DNA of 64,000 nucleotides. Origin: Karstenula rhodostoma CBS 690.94. Taxonomy: Eukaryota > Ascomycota > Dothideomycetes > Pleosporales > Didymosphaeriaceae. Below the pieces are notes generated by a model that ran no database searches, was not told the DNA's origin, and saw only the letters and a program-made list of their open reading frames with translations. The stretch is from positions 1,715,478 to 1,779,477 of the forward strand of contig MU001500.1 of NCBI GenBank assembly GCA_010093485.1, written 5' to 3'. Every line of letters starts with the position of its first letter. The first letter of the stretch is position 1. Positions 21,956 through 32,915 of the stretch are shown here, one piece after another. Position numbers and translations under genes: made by a program.

Positions 21956-23152
21956 ATGTCTGCTCCCCAGGACCTCCCTTCGCGCCAGGCCAACGCATCC
22001 CCCAAGCCGCAAATGAAGTACACCCGGTCCGTCCTCCCATATCCCCTCCTTCCCACCCTCACTAAAGCATCCCCAGCCTCGGCGCCTCGGGCCTCAAAAT
22101 CTCTGCCATCGTCCTCGGCGCCATGGGCTTCGGCTCCCCGACGTCCTCCAACGGCCCCTGGGTCCTCGACGCCGCAGCCTCCCTCCCCCTGCTGAAATAC
22201 GCCTTCGACAAGGGCATCAACACCTGGGACACGGCGGACACGTACTCGCAGGGCCAAAGCGAGGCCATCATCGGCCAGGCCATAAAGACGTACGACATCC
22301 CCCGCTCGAAACTCGTGTTGCTGTCCAAAGTATTCTGCGGCGTGGATGAAAAGGAGGTAATGGGGGAGGGCGGGGCGGTGGATATGACGAAAATGATGGT
22401 GAATGACGGGGTCATGGTGAACCGGGTGGGGCTGAGCCGGAAGCACATCCTCGACGCTGTGGACGCGAGCGTCACGAGACTCGGGACGTACATCGACGTG
22501 CTGCAGATCCATCGATTCGACGGGGATGTGCCGCCGGAGGAGATCATGAAGGCGCTGAACGATGTCGTTGAGAGCGGGAAGGCGAGGTATATCGGCGCGA
22601 GCAGCATGGCGGCGTGGCAGTTTCAGATGCTGAATAACATCGCGGAGAAGCATGGGTGGTACGTACTCTCTCTTTCTTTATGTATCTTTCTCCGGGCTGG
22701 CTGACGGGTCGCGACACAGGCACAAGTTCATCTCGATGCAAAACTACCACAACCTCCTCTACCGCGAGGAAGAGCGCGAAATGCACCCCTACTGCCGCCA
22801 CGCCGGCATCGGGCTGATCCCCTGGTCGCCCCTCGCCCAAGGCAAACTCGCCCGCCCGTGGACCGAATCCTCCTTCCGCGAAGACAATAATCCCTTCAGT
22901 GGCGTGTTCGCTACGCCCCCGGACAAGGCCATCGTGGATAAGGTCGAGGAGGTGGCGAAGAAGCTGGGCGTGAGCATGGCGCAGGTGGCGACGGCGTGGA
23001 GTCTGAGCAAAGGGGTGTATCCGATCTTGGGGCTGCATAGCGAGAAGCGGATTGATGAGGCGGTGGGGGCGGTGGGGGTTGTGTTGGGGGAGGAGGATGT
23101 GAAAGCGTTGGAGGGGCTGTATACGGCGAGGGAGGTGAAGCCGTTGTGGTAG
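21956..23152 (+). CDS. Aldo/keto reductase
   Basis: Three exons, 21956-22026, 22077-22658 and 22720-23152, encode 361 aa. The first intron (50 bp) has an unusual GTCCGT donor, but a CACTAAAG branch region and a CAG acceptor, and joins MKYTR to LGASGLKIS as the family requires. The reductase signatures are GINTWDTADTYSQGQSE (catalytic Asp and Tyr), KLVLLSKVF (catalytic Lys), YIDVLQIHRFD (catalytic His) and IGLIPWSPLAQGKLARP (NADPH pocket). The C-terminal half has VATAWSLSKGVYPILG. It belongs to the fungal group of NADPH-dependent reductases related to versiconal hemiacetal acetate reductase and aryl-alcohol dehydrogenases; substrate unknown. It is not in an evident cluster. Confidence 0.93.
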
Positions 23153-24174
23153 GGGTGAGTGACGCCCGTATAGCTTCTTGTTTTAAGGATTGAGTTTAGT
23201 TAGCATGTAACTTGACTCTCATCTCACGTCAGTGTAAGTACGCCAACGTGATTCTCAGGACACATAGCGCGAGTAAAATTCGTGGTCAGTTTGTTCGACG
23301 AGGATCATGGTTTGAGGGGACACTGATATGTTGGTTTGGATATACAGTCCCAAATTACCTGAAACCAATAACTACACAGAACGAACGATTTGACCAAGAC
23401 CAACAAAACACCAAACGCTAGCTGTAGCTGTTTATTAACTTTCACGTAGCGGAATCCTTGGTTTATACTGAGAAAGGGCCGTTAAACAAACCACCTAAAC
23501 CTTAAGACAGGGTCAGTCAAAAACAAACTTTTAACAACTGAATTCTTAAGGCTACAGCGATGTTTATGTCGACTGAATCCCGCTGTTTGCGTAAATCAGC
23601 CTGTGAAGAGCGCTGTATCTAGCCTGGCTGAGTATCCTGCCCCAACCTCCCCCTACAGCTGTTTTAAAAGCTTCTTTCGGTGTCGCTTTTAGAGGTATTC
23701 TTTGGGAAAAGCATAACGCATCTCCGACGATTCATGTTCGGTTTTAGAAGTGAAAATTAGTCCAGTGCCTGTAGAAAATGGCAGCTGAATTTTGTGCTTT
23801 GCTGTATAGATATGCTAGCCGACCACTTAAGCTTTTTAGTCTATCTTTTTATTGTATTGGAGGAGCAGACCCGGAGAAACTTATCTCGTCAGTGTCGCTA
23901 TCCTCAGAGTATGCGGCTTTCCAAACGCAGTCTCTGTCTTAGGGGTACTGAGTACGCATTCATCGAGCGCTCCATATGAAAGGCAGATAGTAGCACTGAG
24001 TTACGATGGCGAGGGGTTTAACTCTCGACGAGGCTGTCAATGACTACTCACGAGTCATTGTCATTGTGCAATTCGTTTTCCCTACAGTCATTACGAAGCT
24101 ATTGCGTCCCCACAATCAGAAACAAGAGAGTATCGTAACCTCGACTTCAAAACATCACCCGACACAAAAATCTT
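23153..24174. other. Intergenic, about 1 kb
   Basis: AT-rich, no coding frame. It looks like decayed sequence but no repeat partner was found inside the window. Confidence 0.4.
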
Positions 24175-25624
24175 CTATGCTGCATCAATCGCAGTCGCAA
24201 TCACGCTCCCCATCGCCACCGGCTGCGGATCCGACTGATGCTCCTTGGCCCTCACCGCCCACTCCGCCAGCCTCACCTTCCCCCGCTGAAAAACCATGAT
24301 ATGCGTCGACCCGCCAAACTCAAAATGCCCAATCTCATCCCCCCTCCTGATTGCAACCGGCGCAACTTTCCCCTGCGTGTTATACGCCTCCGCAATAGCA
24401 CACGTCGACACCTCGACCATACCTATGCAGATCATAGCCACAAAGCCAACGGTAGGATGCTCAAACAGAAAAATAGCACGCGTAGCCACGTGCCCCAGAT
24501 ACGGCTGGGACTGCGTGCCCTCCCACGTTCCCGTGTTCTCGCCCTTCCCCGGCCTCTGCGCGAAATACGTCCCGGGCTGCACCCACGACTGCACCAGCTT
24601 ACCCTCGACAGGCGCGTTCCACCCACCGGTGGTAGTGCGTCGCAGACAGAAAACCCTGGTAGACGTGCCCGCCGTCGAAAAGCCCCGCCATGTCCTGCCG
24701 CCCGCCGAAGAGATCGGGGAGCGAGTACTGCACGTCCTTGACCCAGAAGTGGGCGTCTGCGGCGCTGACGTCGTCGAGGTACGACCACGGGGTTGACTCG
24801 CAGCCTAGATTGACGACGTGTGCGGCGTCGCCGTGGAAGGGGCGTGCGTTGTCGGCGAAGGGGCGTGCGTTGTCGGCGAAGGGGCGTGCGTTGTCGGCGA
24901 AGGGGCGGATGAAGAAGGCGTTCCATGAGGCGAAGCCGTAGCCGGGTTTGTGAGGGTCGTGTTGCATTTCGCTCCACACGCCTGCGTCGAATGCTGCCTT
25001 CGAGATCCAGGAGCCGCGTTTCTCCGGGTCGGAGATGTCGAGTTTTTCGAGGGAGGCGGGGCTTTTCAGGTAGGCGTTCCACGCGTCCAGCACCGTTTTA
25101 AACTGCGTGTTGAACGCCGCGTCGTGGAATAGTGCGGCGCCCGCCGGCGTTCCCATCCCAACGGCTAGAAAGGCATTCATCGGCGTGCCGACCTGCACGG
25201 TGGTGTTGAACGAGGGCGAGGTCTGGATGATCAGGCTCAGGGCGTCGAAGAACCAGTCGAAGTCCGGGATCCAGAGGCCGTCCCCGTCTCTCAAGATCTG
25301 GATGTCGTTTTCGAGGCCGCAGGTTAGGACGTAGTCGTTTGCTTGGGTAATCATGGAGTTGATCCACATGCGGTAGATGCTGTTTGCTTCGACCCAGGTT
25401 TTGAAGGTCTGAACTACGGGGTGCAGAGACGGCAGCTCGTTTTGCTTTTTGAGTGAGGCAATCTCGTCGCGGAGAGGGTAGACGTGCATGACGGTTGCGT
25501 AGACGCGATTGGGCACCCAGAAGCCCATCTGGATGGTTCCATCGTCGTGGGGGTTCATCAGGTTACGTCCGGTTGTTTCGAGGGGACCACGTCCAAAAGC
25601 GGGAGTGGGAGTAGGGGATGCCAT
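24175..25624 (-). pseudogene. PSD/PsiD-type decarboxylase, frameshifted
   Basis: The N-terminal 341 codons (25624 down to about 24627) and the last 140 codons encode one protein of the phosphatidylserine-decarboxylase superfamily, in the branch that includes fungal PsiD-like aromatic amino acid decarboxylases. Visible features are SIYRMWINSMI, FASWNAFFIRPF, CESTPWSYL, QGFLSATHYHRW, then in the other frame NAPVEGKLVQ, PGTYFAQRP, IGMVEVSTC and FEFGGSTHIMVF. GGST holds the site where the proenzyme cuts itself to make the pyruvoyl cofactor. Between HRW and NAPVEG the DNA carries GTGG twice (24619-24626 on the plus strand), a 4-bp tandem duplication that shifts the frame and causes a stop. All catalytic motifs survive, so the break is recent, or it is an assembly error. 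Confidence 0.8.
24840..24902. repeat. Three perfect tandem copies of a 21-bp unit
   Basis: Inside the decarboxylase gene a 21-base unit occurs three times without a mismatch and encodes (ADNARPF)x3 just after FFIRP. Related enzymes have one such stretch here, so two copies are likely a recent expansion. Confidence 0.85.
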
Positions 25625-26436
25625 TTCCGCGTCACTGGGAATTAGATGGATGGGGATTGATACTACGATCGAATAAAGAAGTCGAGCAAGTTTTGCGTGG
25701 TGTTACCCGGGTATGGGTTAAGATCAATCTTCGAGGATGAGTACGCTTTTATAGGCAGACACTCAGACGTAGCTAGTCTGAAGCTTCAAAAAGCTGAATT
25801 GCCCATTCAGCCAACTTGCTCTGTCTACAGGGTGTATAATTAGAAGATACGATATTGACCCTCTATTAGCCAAACGATGTTTTCTCGCCAATAGTAGCCA
25901 GCGCCACATGCCATTGAAAAGAAAAGGGTGTAAGAACGCCAGCCTATGGCCAAGGACAGCAAAAAGTGTAGTAACCAGCTCAATAATCGCACGCCGAACT
26001 ACCTGGACTGCAAGCCTATATGTGATCTCTGATGGTGTGCCTGATCAGGCTAGTCAGAACTATTCATTCGCTTGAGCATGCGGTTTAGGATAGAAGTTAT
26101 CCTGACTCGTTTCTATTCGTCTACTCGGCTTGCATTTCAGCTCGTATTTCACGCTCTCAGCCTAGTCTAGCCCCGCCACGGGGAGCATCTAGATCAACAC
26201 AGCCCTAGTCTCAGCTTCTAGATACACTTCGTGGCATTTCTTAGAGTGTGCAGCGGTCGAAGACAAGTATGGTAGTAGTTTCGTTGTAATGGTAGGTGCT
26301 GCATGCGGAACCACATGGGGTTTAGTGCTATACAACTCTATCTATTTTCTTCCCACAGAAAACTGTATATCTTCCATACGCCAGCGAACAGACCTCCCAC
26401 TTGAGATGTCATCGCCGCCCCGCATCTTTATATATC
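25625..26436. other. Intergenic, about 800 bp
   Basis: Promoter of the decarboxylase gene and the 3' region of the next minus-strand gene. No coding frame is seen. Confidence 0.45.
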
Positions 26437-27814
26437 CTACTGTAGGCGAGTCCGCGTGCCGTTCCCAGGAAGCTTCGCGCGAAAGAGAACGAACGGCCGC
26501 ACCCTCCGATCGGTCCCGGGGTAAAACGCCGCGCTAAAAGAGAGCTGGTTGACAGTGAAGTAGAGATAGCCGTCCGCACCGGTGGCCACTGCACCCGTTA
26601 GCTACCATCTCCCATCCGCCCCCTTCCCAAACCAGTGAATAAGGACTTACTCGTATCCACCCAATTGATCCTCTGATCCCTCACGAACAGCGTCGCCGAC
26701 GCATTCCCGGGGTTGAAGAAAGAAATAGCATTCTGCTCCATATTCCCCGCATAGACAAACCCATTCGAATCCGTCTCCAACCCATCACTCACGCCCTTTT
26801 CGCCGCGATTTCGAATCTCGCTTTGCGCCAACAATTCGCCGTGCAGACTGCAATCTAGCAGCCTCTCCGTAGCCAGACTGTACAGCGTCCGACTCCCCAC
26901 ACTCGTCCAGTACAGATCCGCCCCATCGGCCCCCAGCGCGATCCCATCCGCGCCAAACGGGAGGTACGTCAACGGCTGCCCAGGCCCGGGGATGTAGTAC
27001 GTTGGCGCCCCCCACACGCTCGCTACGAACCCGCGGTCCGGCCGCACCTCCCGCGCTCCGTCTAGGTGCCGCCAGCTCTCGCCCGAGCCGAGATCCACCA
27101 CGACGATCCCGTTGCGCCCTTCCGTCGACGAGTCGGTGATGTACGCGACCCCCTGCCCGCTCTCCGTCAGGTGCGCGCGCAGGTCGAACCGCACGTCGTT
27201 GAGGTAGGAATCCGCGTATGCGACGGTGGGCGGGAAGACGATTGTTTGGACCACGGCGTCGGTGGAGAGGTCGACACAGATGAGTTTGGGGCCGCCGTAG
27301 CTGGCGGGCACGAGTGTGCTGTTGGGAGTGAGCGCACGCCCCGTGTCCAGAATCCACAAACGGTCCAGTGGATCCAAAACCACAGACTGCACGCCAATAA
27401 GGTAATCCTGATAGTTCGCCCCAGTAGCCGGGTAAGTCGAGTAATTAACACTACCACCAGGGGGATTATTAATCTCGACAGAAGGATATGCGCGTTCCGT
27501 GTCATTCCCGACGAGCTCGGCGACGGTGTATTTGCCGTTGGTGCCGTCGTTGGTATTGTTTGCGTCGAGGCCCGGCGGGTAGTTTGAGAATTTGCGACCG
27601 GAGCGCGAGATTGCGATTCCTGGAACGTGGGTGAGCGTTGTGTGGGTGGACGATGGGGTGAAAGGAAGGGTAGACTACCTGTGGGCCATTGGTCGTTGTA
27701 GAGGTGGACGACCTCGAGTGGAGGCCCGTAGACGCCTGGATCGCGAAGGATCTGCGCACTCGAACGCGCTGGGAGCAGAAGCGATGCTGCGGTTAGGAAT
27801 GGCATCGACAACAT
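26437..27814 (-). CDS. Secreted major royal jelly/yellow-family protein
   Basis: Three exons on the minus strand, 27814-27679, 27619-26651 and 26588-26437, with 59- and 62-bp GT-AG introns, encode 418 aa. The start is the ATG at 27814, giving a short hydrophobic signal peptide (MLSMPFLTAASLLL...SSAQ). The body is a six-bladed beta-propeller of the MRJP/yellow type: GVQSVVLDPLDRLWILDTG, GPKLICVDLSTDAVV, YLNDVRFDLR, GVAYITDSS, GIVVVDLGSGESWRHLDG, DGIALGADGADLYWTSVGSRTLY, and the last-exon YLYFTVNQL. Insect relatives include melanin-pathway yellow proteins; fungal members are mostly uncharacterised secreted proteins. Enzyme activity is unknown. It lies about 810 bp downstream of the decarboxylase gene on the same strand; a link is possible but unproven. 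Confidence 0.9.
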
Positions 27815-28189
27815 GTTTGAGGTCACGAAACGAAGAAGGTAAGCTGGACGATTGATGTATCGGGTTTACATTCATTGCTACATGGCGTCTGTCAAGCTGG
27901 TAGGTACATCAATGGGCCGGGAAGCTGCGGTTACCGTCCCCGCAGCTCCAACGGAAGGGTCTGCGCGTCATGATGAGGTTTTCGAAAGTATTGACACACA
28001 TGGCGATCGTCAGGCGTCTGCATCGCTTTCGAATTAGGAGCCTCGGAGTATGGGGAAGCTACCCCACACTAATTCGGGAGTCCCGCTCTAGCCTTTTCTC
28101 CGCGCGACAGCTCCGTCTACACATCATCGACCCGGATGCCAAGCGCCGGAGCGCGTTGTCATGTGGAGGAATCGCTTCGCTAAATGTCT
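27815..28189. other. Intergenic
   Basis: Promoter of the minus-strand MRJP-family gene and the 3' flank of MED17. Nothing else seen. Confidence 0.5.
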
Positions 28190-30277
28190 TCACCCTAACC
28201 AGCTCTTTACCTTCTCCTTCAAAGACTGCCGTCCAGGTGAACCATTCCACGTAAAGCTCTCAACTGCCGCACCCGTGGCCAGCTGTCCGTGAGCAGTGGC
28301 CGTTGCTTTCAGTGCTGCCTTCTCTAGCTCAATCTCCACATCGTCTTCTTTTATCAGGCCCTTCTTGCTATTCTTCGACACGACGGCGATGCACGGCTCT
28401 GATGACTTGATCACCGATCGTGCACCAAACTCCTTGAAGAGTAGCGCTTGAGAGATGTCCAGCGAGATGATCCAATCTAGGTACGATTTCACCTCCTCGG
28501 TAGACGAGAATTTGAGCTGCCGCTGGGGGTCATATTCCAGGTTCAACAGCTGGATGAGGGAGGGTGGCAAGGTAATTTTGTGCTCGGTGCCAAAATGCGG
28601 CGGGCCCATGAAGGTCCTTGTACCGATGGTGATGCTTTCTGGTGAGCTTACGCTCGAGGATGGAAGTGATAGCGAAGCCTTCCCTTCGAAGGGTCGGATG
28701 AGGGTTGCCAGTAGTTGATCGGTAGCTGTAAGATCCTTAGCTTCGGCCTCCGTTATAGTTGTGGTCAGCTTTGCCCAGGTCAGTTCTCTGGTCGCTTCCA
28801 AAGTCACATCTAGTCCCGCGCTCCTCAGTGTATTCGCAACAGCTCTGAGATAAGCGTAAAGTGAATCAACAGCGTTGAGGTGACTGAACATGGCGAGTAG
28901 AGTACGCAGAAGCGGGGGTGTAGGCTGTTGGCGCTTGTGTTGTGTCGTTGGAGGCGGCAGGCGGGTGCGTCTGAACAAGCGCATGCGATGTTCGTGTGCA
29001 AGCAGGATTCGCAAGCCCTCGGCAACGTCCTGAGCGAGCCAGTCGTGACTGCCGCCATGAAGCGAAAGACCGTTGTCGTCCTGGGCTATGCAGTCAATCA
29101 ACAGTTTACGATGCATAGGATGTTCGCCGGGCACCGTCACATGGATGACCGTGTCTCGCAATTCCACGCCGTAGGACAGTAACTGCCGGCTCTCGATGGA
29201 CATTTCGTAGAACATCTCTTCCTCGAATAGTGATGCGCGAGCCAGTTGAATCGATTTCTCGATTGCTAGTTCGTCCAGGGCGCCGCGCATTGTTGCTTGG
29301 GACACGCTTATTATCTTGTCGTTCTCGCTGATCCGCACGCGCAGCGTTTTTGGTTTGAGAGTGAGGGCCGGGTCGAGGATGATGCCGCCGTCCTTGTCCA
29401 TGCGCAGCGGGGCCAAGCCGCGTGCTCTGAAGTGGTTGCTGGCTGCATTTTGTCAGTTAAAAGTCATATCAAGGGCGACGCAAGCTACCTTCTGGGGGCC
29501 CGTATTTTACAGCGTATGGCGCGTTCCGCACAGCCTTCCGCGTGCGCTGCATCTGCCAGCCCTTGTCCGAGATAGACAGGATCTCGTCCCAGTATTTGGT
29601 CTCCTTGCGGATGCTGCTCTCCAGATCGGTCGCAGCCTTGAGCAGCGTGTCGGTAGCCCAGTCGAGAGCCTCCATGCGCGAGCCCTTCATGGCCAGCACC
29701 TGCCTCCGCTTGGTGTAGTCGAGCCGTGCCCTTTCCTCGGCCCGCATCTGCGACGGGTCTTCGTCGGGCAGAGCTTCTTTGACCAGCCCCACTGAGCTGC
29801 GGGGCACATTCTGCGCCTGGAATATGGGCGTGTAGATGTTCTCGGACTCTTTCTTGCCGGGGTGTTTGGCGAGATGGCGGGAGAGGATGAGCGAGACGAG
29901 GTTGAGCGCGTTGCCGGCTGCAAATGCGGCCCAGCTGGCCATGGTCAGCTCGAATCACGGGAGCAGTCACGATGACCCTACTCAAGCTTGTTGAAGACGT
30001 CGAACCGGGCCTTGCCCAGCTTCTCCAACATCTCGGCCTGCGACAGGTCCTCCTCCCTGTCGTTCTGCTTGCCGCCTTCCACCGTGTCCACGATGCCCTC
30101 CCGTCCGGCCGCGATGTCTTCGAGCAGCGTCTTCTCGGTGATGTCGCGCAGCCATTGTTTGCGCTCCGTCGTGAGCTGTCCGACCTGGGCGTACATGTCC
30201 TCTTTGCTCAGGGCTTCCTTGGCAGGCGCGGGCCATGGCCGCAGCACGACGGTCGACAGCGATTCGGCGCCAGACAT
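28190..30277 (-). CDS. MED17: Mediator complex subunit 17
   Basis: Exons 30277-29982, 29934-29489 and 29442-28190 with 47- and 46-bp introns encode 664 aa. The start MSGAESLSTVVLRPWP was preferred to the longer open frame. Family features are the N-terminal helices (LLEDIAAGREGIVDTVEGG), WAAFAAGNALNLVSLILSR, the central TKYWDEILSISDKGWQMQR motif, and ASNHFRARGLAPLRMDKDGG followed by a beta-rich C-terminal half. MED17 (Srb4 in yeast) is an essential subunit of the Mediator head module, which bridges activators and RNA polymerase II in the nucleus. It is divergent to ISN1 with about 400 bases between start codons. Confidence 0.93.
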
Positions 30278-30678
30278 GGCGGCGGGGCAGCAGGCGGCGC
30301 GTTGGTGTTGCGCGTGTGTGGTCACTGTGTGTGCACGCAGCGCTGCATCTGATGCAAGGGACGATAAATAACGGGCGGCCGCGGCCGGCGCTAGGCGAGC
30401 TGTGTGGGGACTATCGATTGAGCTACCCCTGCCCTGCCCGCGACCCTTTCACCGCATCCCACCCGCATGCAAAAGACAGCTTGCCCCTCTGCACCGTAGT
30501 CTGCTCCCTTCCGTATTGCGGGAGTCGGAAGAACCCTCCGTAGCCTAATTGCATTCGTGTGGCGTGGCTCAAACATTCACGTGGTCCCTCGTTCCCTGTT
30601 TCAGCTTAGCGGTGTACTCCCACCTGCGTGACCAGCCCTCAGTGCTCGTCCTTCTCTTCCTCCTCTTTCTAATCCACA
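30278..30678. promoter_or_regulatory. Divergent promoter region of MED17 and ISN1
   Basis: The 401-bp gap between two divergent start codons must hold both promoters. Pyrimidine-rich tracts (30425-30480, 30640-30670) lie before the ISN1 start. No TATA box is seen. Confidence 0.55.
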
Positions 30679-32266
30679 ATGACGACCAGATATCGCGTAG
30701 AATGTGAGTACTAAGCCCTTCCATCTTCCCCTATCGACTGCCCGTGCTGACCACAGCTGCCACAGATGCTCTCAAGGTTTGTCTGCACACGTAGCTTGAC
30801 GCGTGCTGACACTGACATGCATACCAGACACATCGACGAGACCAGTTGGTGCGTGCAAGAGCTATGACCTCGGATGAGAGAACTTGGATCTAACGCGTAC
30901 TAGATTGAATGGATCAAGGTACTAACATCGCATACATTGAGAGCTCTGTATAGTAATGCTTGACTAGGGTCTGCTAGCAGTCCCGTTCGTGCTGCACTCC
31001 CAGCCCACCGCCGTCTTCGAGCCCAAGGGCGAATCCGTCGATGCCACTGCCACCAGGACCCAGCGACGATATGCGGAGATCATGCGGGATGTCGAAGACA
31101 TAGTGAACGACCACAGTAGAATTGCCTGTCACCGCAAACACCAGCCCATCTACTAACCAAGCCCCCCAGTCAACCACCAACAAGTCGGCACCCAGAACCG
31201 CTCCAAACTCAAGCTCCTGGTCCCCTCGGTCGCAAACTTCTTCACCCCCCTCGCCCTCCACGACGCCTTCATCTGGCAAGACCACCGCCGCTTCATCAGC
31301 ATGCGTCGCTTCGTGCCCCCCTCCTTCAACGACGTCCGCATCATCCTCAACACCGCGCAGGTCATGAGCATCGTCCGTAACGGGCCCCTCGATCTCATCA
31401 CCTTCGACGGTGATGTCACCCTCTACGACGACGGCCAGTGCCTCACCCCCGACAACCCCGTCATCCCGCGCATCCTCACGCTCATGCGCAACGGGTCCAA
31501 AATCGGCATCGTGACCGCCGCCGGCTACACCGAGGCACACAAGTACTACGAGCGGCTCTACGGCCTGCTCGACGCCATCTACGCCTCCGACCTGCCCCAG
31601 GCGGCCAAACAGGGCCTCATCGTCATGGGCGGCGAAAGCAACTACTGCTTCCGCTTCGACGGGGGCGTTCCGGACATGCTGGCCCTGGTGCCCAAGCAGG
31701 AGTGGCTGCTCAAGGAGATGGTGCTTTGGGAGGAGGCCGACATCACCGCGCTGCTGGACATTGCGGAGGCGAGCCTGAGGGATACCGTGAAGAACATGCG
31801 CATGGAGGCGACGGTCGTGAGGAAGGAGCGCGCGGTGGGAATTATCCCGCGCCCCGGGCACAAGTTCTGTCGGGAGACGCTCGAGGAGACGGTGCTGATT
31901 GCGCAGAAGATACTGGTAAGCTATCCCGCCATGTTAAACCGTAACCTTCCATACTGACTCGCCGTGCAAAAGGAAATGTCCGAAGTAGGCACCCGCCTCC
32001 CCTTCTGCGCCTTCAACGGCGGCAACGACGTCTTCGTCGACATCGGCGACAAATCCTGGGGGGTCCTCGCGTGCCAGCAGTTCTTCGGCGGCATCGAGGG
32101 CAACAAGACGCTGCACGTCGGCGACCAGTTCCTCTCCGCCGGCGCCAACGACTTCAAAGCCCGCCTCGCGTGCACGACGGCGTGGATTGCGAATCCTGCC
32201 GAGACGGTGGGTTTGCTGGATGAGATTGCCGAGCTGGAAGAGGTGCAGGCTAGGAAGCTGCGGTAG
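30679..32266 (+). CDS. ISN1: IMP-specific 5'-nucleotidase
   Basis: Seven exons, 30679-30703, 30766-30776, 30828-30848, 30904-30918, 30968-31115, 31170-31915 and 31973-32266, all phase-consistent, give 419 aa (yeast Isn1 is about 450). Exons 2, 3 and 4 are only 11, 21 and 15 bases, yet splicing yields the expected start TTRYRVEYALKTHRRDQLIEW. The HAD-type nucleophile motif is in LITFDGDVTLYDDG; SKIGIVTAAGYTEAHKYYERL is motif II-like; CAFNGGNDVFVDIGDKSWGV and TLHVGDQFLSAGANDFKAR form the C-terminal acidic Mg site. The enzyme converts IMP to inosine in purine salvage, in the cytosol. Divergent to MED17, co-directional with ETR1. Confidence 0.95.
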
Positions 32267-32915
32267 ATAGCGTAGACATATGACACCAAGTTGCGTCCCA
32301 TCTCCTTCCCCGTTCCACCATCAGCTCTCTGCGCAGGCTCTCGCGGCCTCTGCCAATCCGTCTGTGAGATGCTGACCAAATGGCGACTCAGCGTGCTGTG
32401 CGCGTTGATCTCGCGCATCTCATACCGCATCGCCGATCGTCCCAGACAGACTTCAGACACGTCACTAACCTCCCTATGCGTTCCTCACCCTCCGCCCTCC
32501 CTTCAACCACTAAACCAACACACATCCCCTCTCTACACTCTCCCTCGCCAACTCATTTTCAGGGTATAAGAGTTCGCGATATATATTGATGGAGAACGTG
32601 GTCGTGGGGGCCAGAAGGGTAGAGGATGTACACATTGTGTTCTCCCGTAATTTCGTGGGGCATCTAGCGACTTTAGCCTGTTGTAGCTCCTATTCTGGTC
32701 GTAGCTGCGGAAAAGGGTCGTTGGCGCTAGAGCAAGCCGCATCTCATGGAGTCGCGGACATGCCCACTGTAGATGCTTGGCGTGGTGTTGAGGTTCGTCT
32801 CCACCGACCTCGGCACGCGTCAACGTCATAGCTCCAACGTCGCGCAAACATCATCCGAGCAGCAATTCTGCAAGCCACCACCAACGCCGCATATTTGGGG
32901 TCCCGATCCGCAAGA
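32267..32915. other. Intergenic
   Basis: About 650 bases between co-directional genes with no coding signal; the right part is the ETR1 promoter and leader. Confidence 0.5.

Noticed and set aside
21907..22653. Minus-strand frame of 248 codons opposite the aldo/keto reductase
   Set aside because: Shadow of a GC-rich gene that has all catalytic motifs on the plus strand.
24596..24634. A 40-bp intron instead of a frameshift in the decarboxylase gene
   Set aside because: It would remove the family-conserved NAPVEGKLVQ block, whereas dropping one GTGG repeat restores a perfect match.
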